32,896 nucleotides of DNA from a virus: positions 1-32,896 of the IMG/VR virus record IMGVR_UViG_3300022413_000030; one strand, 5' to 3'. The notes under the pieces were generated by a model, which saw nothing but the letters and a program-made list of their open reading frames with translations, did no database searches and was not told the origin of the DNA. The translations under genes were made by a program, and so were the position numbers. Position 1 is the first letter of the stretch. The number at the start of each line of letters is the position of its first letter. Shown here one piece after another: positions 21,563 to 29,400 of this stretch.

Positions 21563-22001
21563 GGATCAACTCCTTGAGCCGCGCCGAACCCGTATTCCAG
21601 TGCGGGCTAAGCCCGAGCTCGCGGGCTTCGTCCATCAGCTCGGCTCGGCTCATAATATCGAGGTCGTCCCCCTCGGCCGCGGGAAGTTCCGGCCTAGTGG
21701 TGGCTTCAGACCGGGCGGCAGGCGATGATGTCAATTCTGCCGCCCGGTCTATTTCGCCACGGTCGCGGAGCGTGTCCGCAACCATGCTCAAAGTCTCGTC
21801 GTCCCACGCCTCGATAGTGAGCGATGGGCCGAAGGCAGCATAGAGCCGCTTGACTGTCTTGCCCTCGACGGGCTCGACAGTAACGCCATCAACGAAGCGT
21901 GCGCCCGGATACTTTTCCGAGCGGCCGTCCGTCATGGTCAAGCGATATTTCCCTTGGAGCTGCCCCTTTTGGCGTGGGATTTCAAAGACTTCGAGCTTCA
22001 T
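21528..22001 (-). CDS. gp35-like protein with SAP/HeH-like C-terminus
   Basis: ATG 22001 is chosen because AAGGAGAACC lies upstream; the open frame to 22133 shadows the capsid gene. The 157-residue product has a beta-rich N-terminal domain (about 1-65: KLEVFEIPRQ, YRLTMTDG, YPGARFVDGVTVEPVEG), an acidic/Ser-rich linker, and a C-terminal helix-extension-helix-like segment (MSRAELMDEARELGLSPHWN followed by ARLKELIRDH). Mu gp35 has the same type of C-terminal motif and the same position after the capsid gene. Role in head maturation is not established. Confidence 0.68.
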   Translation of the reverse strand: MKLEVFEIPRQKGQLQGKYRLTMTDGRSEKYPGARFVDGVTVEPVEGKTVKRLYAAFGPSLTIEAWDDETLSMVADTLRDRGEIDRAAELTSSPAARSEATTRPELPAAEGDDLDIMSRAELMDEARELGLSPHWNTGSARLKELIRDHRDRHQATD

Positions 22002-22014
22002 GGTGTGGTTCTCC

Positions 22015-23271
22015 TTATTCGACCACGCCTTCGCGGACGGCGAAAGCGAGGTTACTCTTGAGCACCGGGGCGCCGTACCACTTGACGCGCGTTCGCACGG
22101 CGTCCTTCGCTTCGAGCGGCCCAATGTTTTCAATACGGAAGCCGAGCACCGGTCGGGTGCGCGGGTCTGCGTCTGGGCTGATTACAGATCCACCCGTCGC
22201 GGCCGCCAGCACCAGACCCTCGTCCGGATTGAGCGAGCCGAGGTAGATGCGGGACACCGTCCCCGAGCCTACCGTGTAGTTCGTGATGTTGTCGTTGTGC
22301 AGAATCGGGATCCCGCGGTAGGTCGGGACCTGGCCCGCGTACCCAGGGATCGCGACGTGCTCCGGGTGAATACCCCCGAGCGCACGGAGCGCACCGTAGT
22401 GGTTCTCGATTTGCTTGCTGTTCATGATAAAGGCCCGACCATCCCGCACCTTTTGGAGCGAGATCAGCTCGTCGAGCATCGCGATGGAGTACGCATCCCC
22501 ATTCACGCCGACTACGGGAACGGTTTGCGCGGCGGGAATCATTTCGTTGAGCCCTTCGAATTCATCGTTTGAGCTGGCGAAGTAGATCAGAACCTCGTCG
22601 TCCGCCGTGATGTCCGAGACGTCGACCGTGATGTCGATGTAGAAACTCGGATTCCACGACGTGAGCGTGACCGTCGAGTCCGCCGCAACGGCGACCGCCG
22701 GTCCATAGTCCACGTCACCGGGCGCCCTAAACTGCCAGAGCGTGCCGGCGTGGGTGTACTTGAGCGAACCGGGGCCCCGCCGCGCGGAATCCAGGTGCGG
22801 ACCGTACACGATACCGTCCGCCGCGCCCGTGCCCTCTGCGAGGGGGATGCCCGCAATGACGGGCTGCAGCCCGTAGTTGTGCGACGTCGTGTGGCCGCCG
22901 TTGATCAGCTTATCCTTGACCAGGCGCCAGGTCGCTTTCGCCTTCTTGCCGGCAAGGCGATTGCGAGACGGCCCGCCGGTGACGCCCACTTCCTCAGCGA
23001 GGAGATCGGAGTCCACGTTGCCGACGATGCGTCGGAACTGGACCTCGACCACGTCGTCAAGGCCGGAGCTTTCTTCGGTCGTGGCGCCGCTATCCGGAAT
23101 GAATAGCGTGGACGGTAAGGTTCCCTCGCGAGCGAACTTGATGCTCGTCCCCGCGACCGGTTCAAACGGAATGAGCGCCGCGAGCTCGTCCGTGGTTACG
23201 ATGTCGCGGATAATTCCGGCGAGCATCGGGTTTTGCGCCATCTTGAGCGCTTCGGGCAATAGGTATGCCAT
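22015..23271 (-). CDS. Major capsid protein (HK97 fold)
   Basis: This 418-residue protein is in the right place between scaffold and connector genes. The N-terminal part (KMAQNPMLAGIIRDIVTTDEL) and the ESSGLDDVVEVQFRRIVGNVDSDLLAEE block are typical of capsid P-domain and E-loop regions in this group. A central beta insert (about 165-235) carries Thr/Val-rich strands. The C-terminal half (MLDELISLQKVRDGRAFIMNSKQ, YRGIPILHNDNI, EGLVLAAATGG, and final VKWYGAPVLKSNLAFAVREG) is strongly capsid-like. It would form the icosahedral shell. No N-terminal protease or delta domain is evident. Confidence 0.88.
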   Translation of the reverse strand: MAYLLPEALKMAQNPMLAGIIRDIVTTDELAALIPFEPVAGTSIKFAREGTLPSTLFIPDSGATTEESSGLDDVVEVQFRRIVGNVDSDLLAEEVGVTGGPSRNRLAGKKAKATWRLVKDKLINGGHTTSHNYGLQPVIAGIPLAEGTGAADGIVYGPHLDSARRGPGSLKYTHAGTLWQFRAPGDVDYGPAVAVAADSTVTLTSWNPSFYIDITVDVSDITADDEVLIYFASSNDEFEGLNEMIPAAQTVPVVGVNGDAYSIAMLDELISLQKVRDGRAFIMNSKQIENHYGALRALGGIHPEHVAIPGYAGQVPTYRGIPILHNDNITNYTVGSGTVSRIYLGSLNPDEGLVLAAATGGSVISPDADPRTRPVLGFRIENIGPLEAKDAVRTRVKWYGAPVLKSNLAFAVREGVVE

Positions 23272-23293
23272 TTTCTTGTGTCCTTTGGGTTAG

Positions 23294-23992
23294 TTAGGTG
23301 TCGGAACGGTCCACAGACTTAGAAGGCTCTGGCATGGGCCCTGCGAGGTCATACAAGTCACTCGAATTCATCTCGTGCAGCGGGACCCGGCTCGTGCCGC
23401 GCGCCGTCGCATTCGGTGATGACGTCCCCGCTCCCCCGGTTGTTGCCGAGGCAAAGTGGGGGCGGTCAACCAAGAACTGCTTCGCAATCTTGACCGGGTC
23501 CTCGTCGATGAGATCCCCGCCGTAGGTTGCTCGGATGGCACCATTGCCATCGACCTCGACTTCTTTGAGCTGCGCCAGTAGCACCGCGCGCGCATCGTCA
23601 GCAGCCGGCCCGTATACCTTTGCCGCTTGTAAGGCCGAGGTAAACGCGCTTTGGAGCCGCTCTTGCTTCAGCCGCTCATTGGCGGCTAGCACGGCCTCGT
23701 CTCGCGTCTTGATCTCGTCCTCAAAGTGCTTGGCCTTTTGAGCCGCCTTCTCCAACTCGCGCGCGTGCTGCATTTGCAGCTTCTCTATCTCTGACTTTCC
23801 CGCTTCCTGCTCCTTCGCCGAGAGCTCGTCGAGTTGCGCTTGTAGCTTCGCCACCGTGTCCGACGTCGGCGCCGCGGCTAGCTGTTGCTCTAGCTCCGCG
23901 ATGCGTCGGTTGGCCTTGGCGTTGATGCGGTTCACGTCCTCTTGAGTAAATGTCGGCGTTGGCGCTTCTGCGCTCTCGTCAATCTCTGCCAT
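23294..23992 (-). CDS. Capsid scaffold candidate (coiled coil)
   Basis: This 232-residue protein, acidic and highly helical, has a long coiled coil (about 20-125: RINAKANRRIAELEQQL, ELSAKEQEAGKSEIEKL and on), followed by a small compact region (TYGGDLIDEDPVKIAKQFLVDRP) and a Ser/Thr/Gly-rich tail ending in SKSVDRSDT. It directly precedes the capsid gene, the usual scaffold position, and the composition fits the gp20/DUF4355-like scaffolds. A separate maturation protease is not seen in the window. Confidence 0.75.
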   Translation of the reverse strand: MAEIDESAEAPTPTFTQEDVNRINAKANRRIAELEQQLAAAPTSDTVAKLQAQLDELSAKEQEAGKSEIEKLQMQHARELEKAAQKAKHFEDEIKTRDEAVLAANERLKQERLQSAFTSALQAAKVYGPAADDARAVLLAQLKEVEVDGNGAIRATYGGDLIDEDPVKIAKQFLVDRPHFASATTGGAGTSSPNATARGTSRVPLHEMNSSDLYDLAGPMPEPSKSVDRSDT

Positions 23993-24109
23993 GTCTGCTT
24001 CTCCCCCACGGATGCTCTGCCGCCCGTGGTGCGGCTACCCCTGCCTAACCCGCATGAACCCCGTGGCGGCAGGTGCGCCTCGGGACGGTAAAAACGTCAC
24101 AACAACTAG
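23993..24109. other. 117-bp gap with dyad symmetry upstream of the scaffold gene
   Basis: No gene is supported here. A 6-bp stem CCACGG/CCGTGG (24006-24011 with 24024-24029) and a nearby CTGCCGCC/GGCGGCAG inverted pair are visible. There is no T-run on either strand, so it is not a convincing intrinsic terminator. It could be a processing site or control element ahead of the scaffold-capsid genes. Confidence 0.25.
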
Positions 24110-24862
24110 CTAGACAATCGGAACGGGGCGGAGCACGTCGGCCTTATGGATGTCGGTCCAAAGCTCATCGACGCCCGCCGTCCACACGACGAAGGCTTGG
24201 ATCCGCCAGTAGCCCGGAACATCGAATACCGTGGCGTCCGTAGTCACCGTCACCTCGCTCCCGGTCCCCACTGCGCCCGCAATCGTGACCGCCGTATCCG
24301 ACTCGGGCGCCTGAAAGCTGAACGTCACTGCCGTGACCCCGGTCAGGTCCGCTAGCTCGCCCGCCTTGATTACCGGAATATTGATCACGACACCCACATC
24401 GCCCACATGAATCGAATCCGTGATCGCCGGAAGCCTCACGAGCGTCGGCCCGTAGCGCTGAATTGTGCCCACATATTGCGTCAGGAGCCCGGATAGGGTC
24501 GACGTGTCCGCTTGGGCCGGAACCACCTGGACCACGTCCGTCGCCGCCGGAGCGCCGCCCGAGGCGTCATACTCGACGACCCAGAAGTCCCCCGAGGAAA
24601 CCCCCACAACCGCCGAAGCGTTGAGCACCGCGCGATACACCCCGGGCGCGTTGCTTGCGTCGACTTCGGCCACCGCGGTCTGGCGCGTTGTCCAGCCCGA
24701 CGTCTTGAACGTCGAGTCGGCAAAGTCGAGCCAGCTATTGACCGTCGCGCCCTGGCGCACCGCCGCCAGCACGGTGAGCCCGGTCACGCCTCCGGTTGCG
24801 TTGCCCACCGTGTAGGTCAGCGGTAGCGCCGTCTCTGTTGCTTCGATTTGGAGTCTGGTCAT
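24110..24862 (-). CDS. Beta-rich structural protein, possible head-decoration or fibre protein
   Basis: This 250-residue protein, Thr/Val/Ala-rich, contains two beta-domain halves. The second (about 160-245: VGDVGVVINIPVIKAG, VTFSFQAPESDTAVTI, YWRIQAFVVWTAG, ELWTDIHKADVL) resembles BppU-N-type adaptor domains of phage tail/host-recognition proteins. It lies upstream of the scaffold gene with a 117-bp gap after it and a 114-bp gap before it. It is more likely a virion component than an enzyme. Exact role unknown. Confidence 0.66.
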   Translation of the reverse strand: MTRLQIEATETALPLTYTVGNATGGVTGLTVLAAVRQGATVNSWLDFADSTFKTSGWTTRQTAVAEVDASNAPGVYRAVLNASAVVGVSSGDFWVVEYDASGGAPAATDVVQVVPAQADTSTLSGLLTQYVGTIQRYGPTLVRLPAITDSIHVGDVGVVINIPVIKAGELADLTGVTAVTFSFQAPESDTAVTIAGAVGTGSEVTVTTDATVFDVPGYWRIQAFVVWTAGVDELWTDIHKADVLRPVPIV

Positions 24863-24883
24863 AGCTTTGGCTAGGTTGTAAAA

Positions 24884-25063
24884 ATGCCGCTCTGTCCGAT
24901 ATGCGGTCAGGTTTCAAAGTGGGGCACCGGGGCTGGACGCAAGGCCGCGCTCTGCGACGCCTGCGAGGAGCGCGCCCTAAGGCGCTACGGTTTCAGCATC
25001 CACCGCAGGATGTGCGCCCACCACGGTTCCGGTCTGCCCCACTTCCTCGAGCAATCCTCGTAG
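24884..25063 (+). CDS. Possible small C4 zinc-ribbon protein on the plus strand
   Basis: A 59-residue plus-strand frame starts at ATG 24884 and ends at 25063. It contains CPIC near the N-terminus and CDAC 16 residues later, the spacing of a C4 zinc ribbon, followed by EERALRRYGFSIHRR. The zinc core falls in the 114-bp gap between the two leftward genes. The 3' part overlaps the leftward coiled-coil gene by 87 bp. Neither ribosome site nor promoter is convincing, and it reads against the late operon. The Cys pattern is the main support; it may be a remnant or chance. Confidence 0.38.
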   Translation: MPLCPICGQVSKWGTGAGRKAALCDACEERALRRYGFSIHRRMCAHHGSGLPHFLEQSS

Positions 25064-25252
25064 GCCGCGGAGTTCTTCGCGGTCGGCCCGTTGCTGTTGA
25101 GTGAGCTTGTCGAGCGTGGCGTCGATTTCACCGATCCGCTTTTCAAGTTCCTTGCACCTCTGGTGAATCAAGCTAGCCGAAACGGGTGCCGTGACCAAAA
25201 CGATTTGGCCTTCGGCGGTTTCGAGCTGTAGCCCGTTAATGTGTGCTCTCAT
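24977..25252 (-). CDS. Small coiled-coil protein, unknown function
   Basis: This 91-residue protein starts at ATG 25252 with AGGAGG about 10 bases upstream. The N-terminal part (HINGLQLETAEGQIVLVTAPV) is a likely beta hairpin, followed by a heptad-rich coiled coil (IHQRCKELEKRIGEIDATLDKLTQQQ, about 29-54, and on to EELRGLRGLLEEV) and a loose tail. No family is recognised. Coiled-coil and hairpin structure fit a virion accessory or trimerising protein. Confidence 0.66.
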   Translation of the reverse strand: MRAHINGLQLETAEGQIVLVTAPVSASLIHQRCKELEKRIGEIDATLDKLTQQQRADREELRGLRGLLEEVGQTGTVVGAHPAVDAETVAP

Positions 25253-25290
25253 GAAATGCTCGCCTCCTGTGCCGTCGCGCGCTTCTCTGA

Positions 25291-25524
25291 TTAGGGATTG
25301 GCAGCTTGCTCTTCCTCTTGCATTTCCTCAATGGTGTCCGGGATGAGCGCGAGAATCGTGCCAATGATCACGGTGAAGTTCAGGATGGCCTTTTCTACGA
25401 GCGCGGCGCGCGCCTCAGGTGTTGCGGCCGTTTTGCTGTTCAGCAGATGATTGCGGCCCGTGATCGCGTGCTGGACGATCGTCCCCTCGCTCGTTAGCTC
25501 TTGCTGCTTGGTGTATCGGCTCAT
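25291..25524 (-). CDS. Small protein with one hydrophobic segment
   Basis: ATG 25524 is preferred over the longer frame to 25587 because AAAGGT lies seven bases upstream. The 77-residue product has a polar N-terminus (SRYTKQQELTSEG), a helical middle, a hydrophobic segment (ILNFTVIIGTILALIP, about 48-63) and an acidic tail (DTIEEMQEEEQAANP). A membrane span or buried helix is possible. No function can be assigned. It lies between two structural genes. Confidence 0.62.
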   Translation of the reverse strand: MSRYTKQQELTSEGTIVQHAITGRNHLLNSKTAATPEARAALVEKAILNFTVIIGTILALIPDTIEEMQEEEQAANP

Positions 25525-25587
25525 GATGTGACCTTTCTGGGATTTGTTCGAGGACCGCTTGCCAAAATAGCGACTCGGCCCCTTCAT

Positions 25588-26124
25588 TTAGGTAACCGAC
25601 ATTATCCTTCTTGTGGTTGCTGGTTTGTTCACATTGATATCAGCGTTAAGTGTAAATGTGTCGCAGCCCTGAATACGGAGCAAAATCTCATCTCCGTCTG
25701 ACACGTCCGGGCCAAGGATTTTAAACGACAACAAAAACTCGCATTCTTCATTTGCCGAGTAACTAAGGTTGGGCGTGTTTCCGTCCGTAGTAACGCCTTG
25801 GTTGGGAGTTATAAATGTGCCCGATCCGATCCGCTGCGTGGTGTCTCCGAGATCGGTAAGTCCTGGGTCAGTAGTCGCTATGAGTACATTGACTGCACTG
25901 AAGACAGCGGTCCAACCGCCAGAGTTATGGTTAAACTCCCAGTTGATACTGGTGAAGTTACCATTCCCGCTGTTACTTTCTTGTACAAGCAGCCGCGCCT
26001 GTAGATTGGTATTGACTGTCAGTGTAGTCTGCGTATCGGTTGTCCCAATCTGTGTTGAACCCGACTCGGTCCCCGCCGCGTAAAACGCATAGGAGGCCTG
26101 GTCGAATTGTGCCATTGCAACCAT
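25588..26124 (-). CDS. Beta-rich structural protein, AT-richer segment
   Basis: This 178-residue protein starts at ATG 26124 sharing bases with the upstream stop (TAATG). It is rich in Thr, Asn, Ser and Gly with alternating strands (TQTTLTVNTNLQARLLVQES, NWEFNHNSGGWTAVFSAVNV), typical of phage fibre or decoration domains. The C-terminus (ILLRIQGCDTFTLNADINV) closes the domain. Local base composition is clearly less GC-rich than neighbouring genes, suggesting recent acquisition together with the next gene upstream. No family name can be given with confidence. Confidence 0.6.
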   Translation of the reverse strand: MVAMAQFDQASYAFYAAGTESGSTQIGTTDTQTTLTVNTNLQARLLVQESNSGNGNFTSINWEFNHNSGGWTAVFSAVNVLIATTDPGLTDLGDTTQRIGSGTFITPNQGVTTDGNTPNLSYSANEECEFLLSFKILGPDVSDGDEILLRIQGCDTFTLNADINVNKPATTRRIMSVT

Positions 26125-26459
26125 TAGCGGGCCTCGTGTTGTTTGCGGTAAGCTCTAATTCTCTTGCGCACTTGCTCAAATTCCTGGTTTGGAATCCATA
26201 ATCCGTATTTAGCAATTCCGGCTGCCCGCAATACCGGGCCAAGGTCATCCGTTGCCATTGGTTCGCCGTTAGGAAGAACTGCGTAAATGTCGCATTGATC
26301 GTAGACCCGAAGCCTCCCGTCGTTTTGATGGGCGATGACAGCCTGCATGCCATCTGCAGGAGCATTTTTCCATACACGGGGAACTCGGAAAACTACCTCC
26401 ACATCAGTACCGTCATCCTCAAGCATTCGATCTGGGTAAACCATGGTAAAACGTTTCAT
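26124..26459 (-). CDS. Small protein after the giant fibre, unknown function
   Basis: This 111-residue protein starts at ATG 26459, overlapping the giant fibre stop. It is a compact mixed alpha/beta protein (MVYPDRMLEDDGTDVEVVF, NAPADGMQAVIAHQ, RVYDQCDIYAVLPNGEP, DDLGPVLRAAGIAKYGLW) ending in a basic helix. Position after a large fibre gene suggests a fibre assembly chaperone or fibre-linked component, but I recognise no signature. The base composition is AT-richer than most of the window. Confidence 0.6.
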   Translation of the reverse strand: MKRFTMVYPDRMLEDDGTDVEVVFRVPRVWKNAPADGMQAVIAHQNDGRLRVYDQCDIYAVLPNGEPMATDDLGPVLRAAGIAKYGLWIPNQEFEQVRKRIRAYRKQHEAR

Positions 26460-29400
26460 CAGTCTTCCGTATACCGCACTGTCACGTTGAGTAATGTCGG
26501 GCTTCCGATCACTCCGCTCGTCTCAAACCAAACCCACGAATTAGCTGGGATGGTCGGGTCGCCTGCGCTAACAGTGATGCTTGTCCCGGCTCCCACAATT
26601 GCAATCACGTTAGCCGAATGCACCGCATTGCCCGCACTGTCTCGGTTTGTGTTGTGATAGACCTGTAAGGTGCAGGTGGTCCCGCCGATGATGTTCGCGT
26701 AGATGTGCGTAACGGTAATCGCAATTGGAGTAAAGAACATCGTCAAATCTTCGGTAGCCGTTGGCGTCTCGACCGTGATTGCTTTTGTTAATACGGGCGC
26801 AGGCGCGCCCTGAAATGTAGGCGCCGTTCCGACTCCGTTGGATGTAAGCACCTGGCCGATGGTGCCCGTGGCTACCGTTGCGGCAGCCCCGGCGGCATCC
26901 CATGTTATCAGCTCGCCGTCAGTTCCGTTTGCCAGTTTGGCGACTCCGATGGTCGCGTTGGCAATCTGTCCGTTCACGAGCTGCGCAGCAACGACGTCAC
27001 CAGCAACGCGCCCGACGACGGTGTTGGTGCCAACTGTGAGGTTGCTCGGATCGCCTGTGCCTGTCGTGGGCTTTGCCTTGACGGAAAACCCGGTCATGTC
27101 CGCGGCCTTCGCGTCCGTGATTGCGTTGTCGGCAACCTGGCTTGTCTCGAGCTGGGCGGCGACGATGTCCCCAGCCGCGCCCCGGCCGACGACCGTACTT
27201 GCGCCCACGGTCATATCGACCGGATCGCCGAGCGTTGCGGCGTTTCGAACCTTGACGGTGTTGGCGGCCATGTTCGCCAATTCGGTATTCGTGATCGAAT
27301 CGGCGCCCGGTGTGCCCGCGGGCAGGTTCGAGATCTGAACCCGCTTTTTCACGTTCGCCGCGGCCGAATCCTCAATGATCAAAAGGTCGGCTGAAACTGG
27401 CGTGACCTTCTCGGTGATCGCCGCGATCTCGCCTGCGACATTGTCATGGATCGCCGTCGTATCGGTGCCGGGGCCCCCTTCGATGTAGTTGTCGACGTGG
27501 ATTGTGCCTGCGCCGGCTTGCGTCCAATCGATATGTTCGTTTGCAACGAAGTTGGTCAGCGCGTCGTGATCGATCGCGCCCATGGTGATCGACTTTTTGA
27601 CGTTGGCCGCGGCCGAGTCTTCGATGATCAGGAAATCACCAGAGACCGGTGTCGCCTTGGCAGTGATGGCCGCGATTTCCCCCGCAACGTTATCGTGAAT
27701 CGCGTCCGCGTCCGTGCCCCCGGGTGCGACTTGAAACGTGGGCGCCGCGCCGGGGCCGTTGCTTGTGAGGACGTGGGTCGCGGTACCGGTCGCCACGGCT
27801 GCCGGATCCCCGGCGGCATCGTAGGTGATGAGATTGCCGGCCGTGCCGGCCGCCATCTTTGCAAGCGTGATCGCATCGTCCGCGACTTGGCCCGTTGCAA
27901 CCTGCGCCGCGACGATGTTACCGGCCACCCTGCCAAGGACCGTGTTGGTTCCGACCGCAAGGTCCGCGGGATTCGTCGAGCCCGCAGTCGCGTTGGCCTT
28001 GACGGTATTGGCCGCCATGACGGCGAGCTTTGCATTGGCCAGCGTACTCGCGGCGACTTGGCTGTTCGTGAGCTGCGCCGCGACGATGTTCGCGCCCACG
28101 CGCCCGACGACCGTGTTGGTGCCTACGGCAACATTGGCCGGATCGGCAAGGCTTGCCGTGTTGTTGGCTTTGATCGTGTTGGCGGCCATATCGGCCGCTT
28201 TGGCGTTGGTAACCGCGTTATTCGCAATCGTTGCCGCGAACGACCCGGTGCCCGACCCGGTCACGTCCCCGGTCAGCGTGATCGTCTGGTCGCCGGTATT
28301 CGTGCCGCTCGTGTTGTCGAGCTTCGTTTTGTCGGCCCCGGAAAGAAACCCGGCCGCGCCCGCAGCTACCGCGAGCGCGTGTTGCGTCCCCCCGCCCCGC
28401 ACCCCGTGCTGAGCATCGCTCGCCAAGACGCCCACCTGAACGTCATTTGCATTGACGGTGATCGAGCCGTCCGCGTTGCCGACGACGTCAAAGGTCCGGT
28501 CGGCGCTTAGGTCGCCGCCCCCGGTAAGCCCGGCCCCCGCCGTGAGGTTACGGCTGGTCGGGACGCCGCCGGCTTCGGGCTGCCAGGTGGCGGTCGTCGC
28601 GCTCGTCGCCTTGAGGACATCCCCGGTTGACGGAGGCGCAGCAAGGTTGACGTTTACGCTCGCCCCGGTGGTTCCGAGCGCGACCACGGTGGCCGGGGCG
28701 CCCGACGTGGTTACGTCCCCGGTGTGATCTACGTTGCTGACCTTCGCATTATTGGTAGCAATGTCCGATTCCATCGTGTCGAGATCGACCGCTTGGGTGA
28801 CCGTGATGAAATCGCTTTTTGTTTTGTCCGGGCCCGACATGAACCCGGCAACGGCGCCCGTCGCGATGGCATGCCAGGCCCCGATCCCGATCACGCCGTG
28901 CGCGTGTTGATGGTCGGCGCGCGCTAGGCTGGTCGATGTGCCTTCGGCGTTTGACGTCGAGACGTCGACGGGCGCGGCGGTTGCCACGTCATGTTTATGA
29001 TCGGCCCTAGCTACCTCGGTTGATACGCCTGCGCTTGCGGCGGCCTTGGTAACGTCGGCCGGCGCCGCGCTGGTAATAACGGTCGACTCGGAGAACTTGG
29101 CCCAGCTCAGTGGGTCGGTTCCCACGGTGTCCGTTGGTTGATCGGACGTACAAAGCCAACCCGTGTCGGCGTTGGCCGTGCCTTCCTCGACGAATACAGA
29201 AACGCCCGCGGCGCTCGAGGTCGCTACCATGTCCGAGGCTCGCGAAGGAGCGCCTGAGGCGTTCACGGTGTAGATGCCGTTTTCGCTGGCGGTGCTCTGA
29301 TTCTTGACCAAGATCCGGTCGCTCGTCGCGAGCACCACGCCGTCGATCGTGTCGCCGTTTTCAAAATCCGTGGCAAGGGTGCCGGCCGCCGTGGTGGCGG

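Noticed and set aside
24006-24029. Hairpin as a terminator after the 250-aa gene
   Set aside because: The stem is only 6 bp, has a 12-base loop and no T-run.
27446-28510. 354-residue plus-strand open frame
   Set aside because: It is antisense to the giant fibre; its repeated segments simply mirror the fibre repeats.
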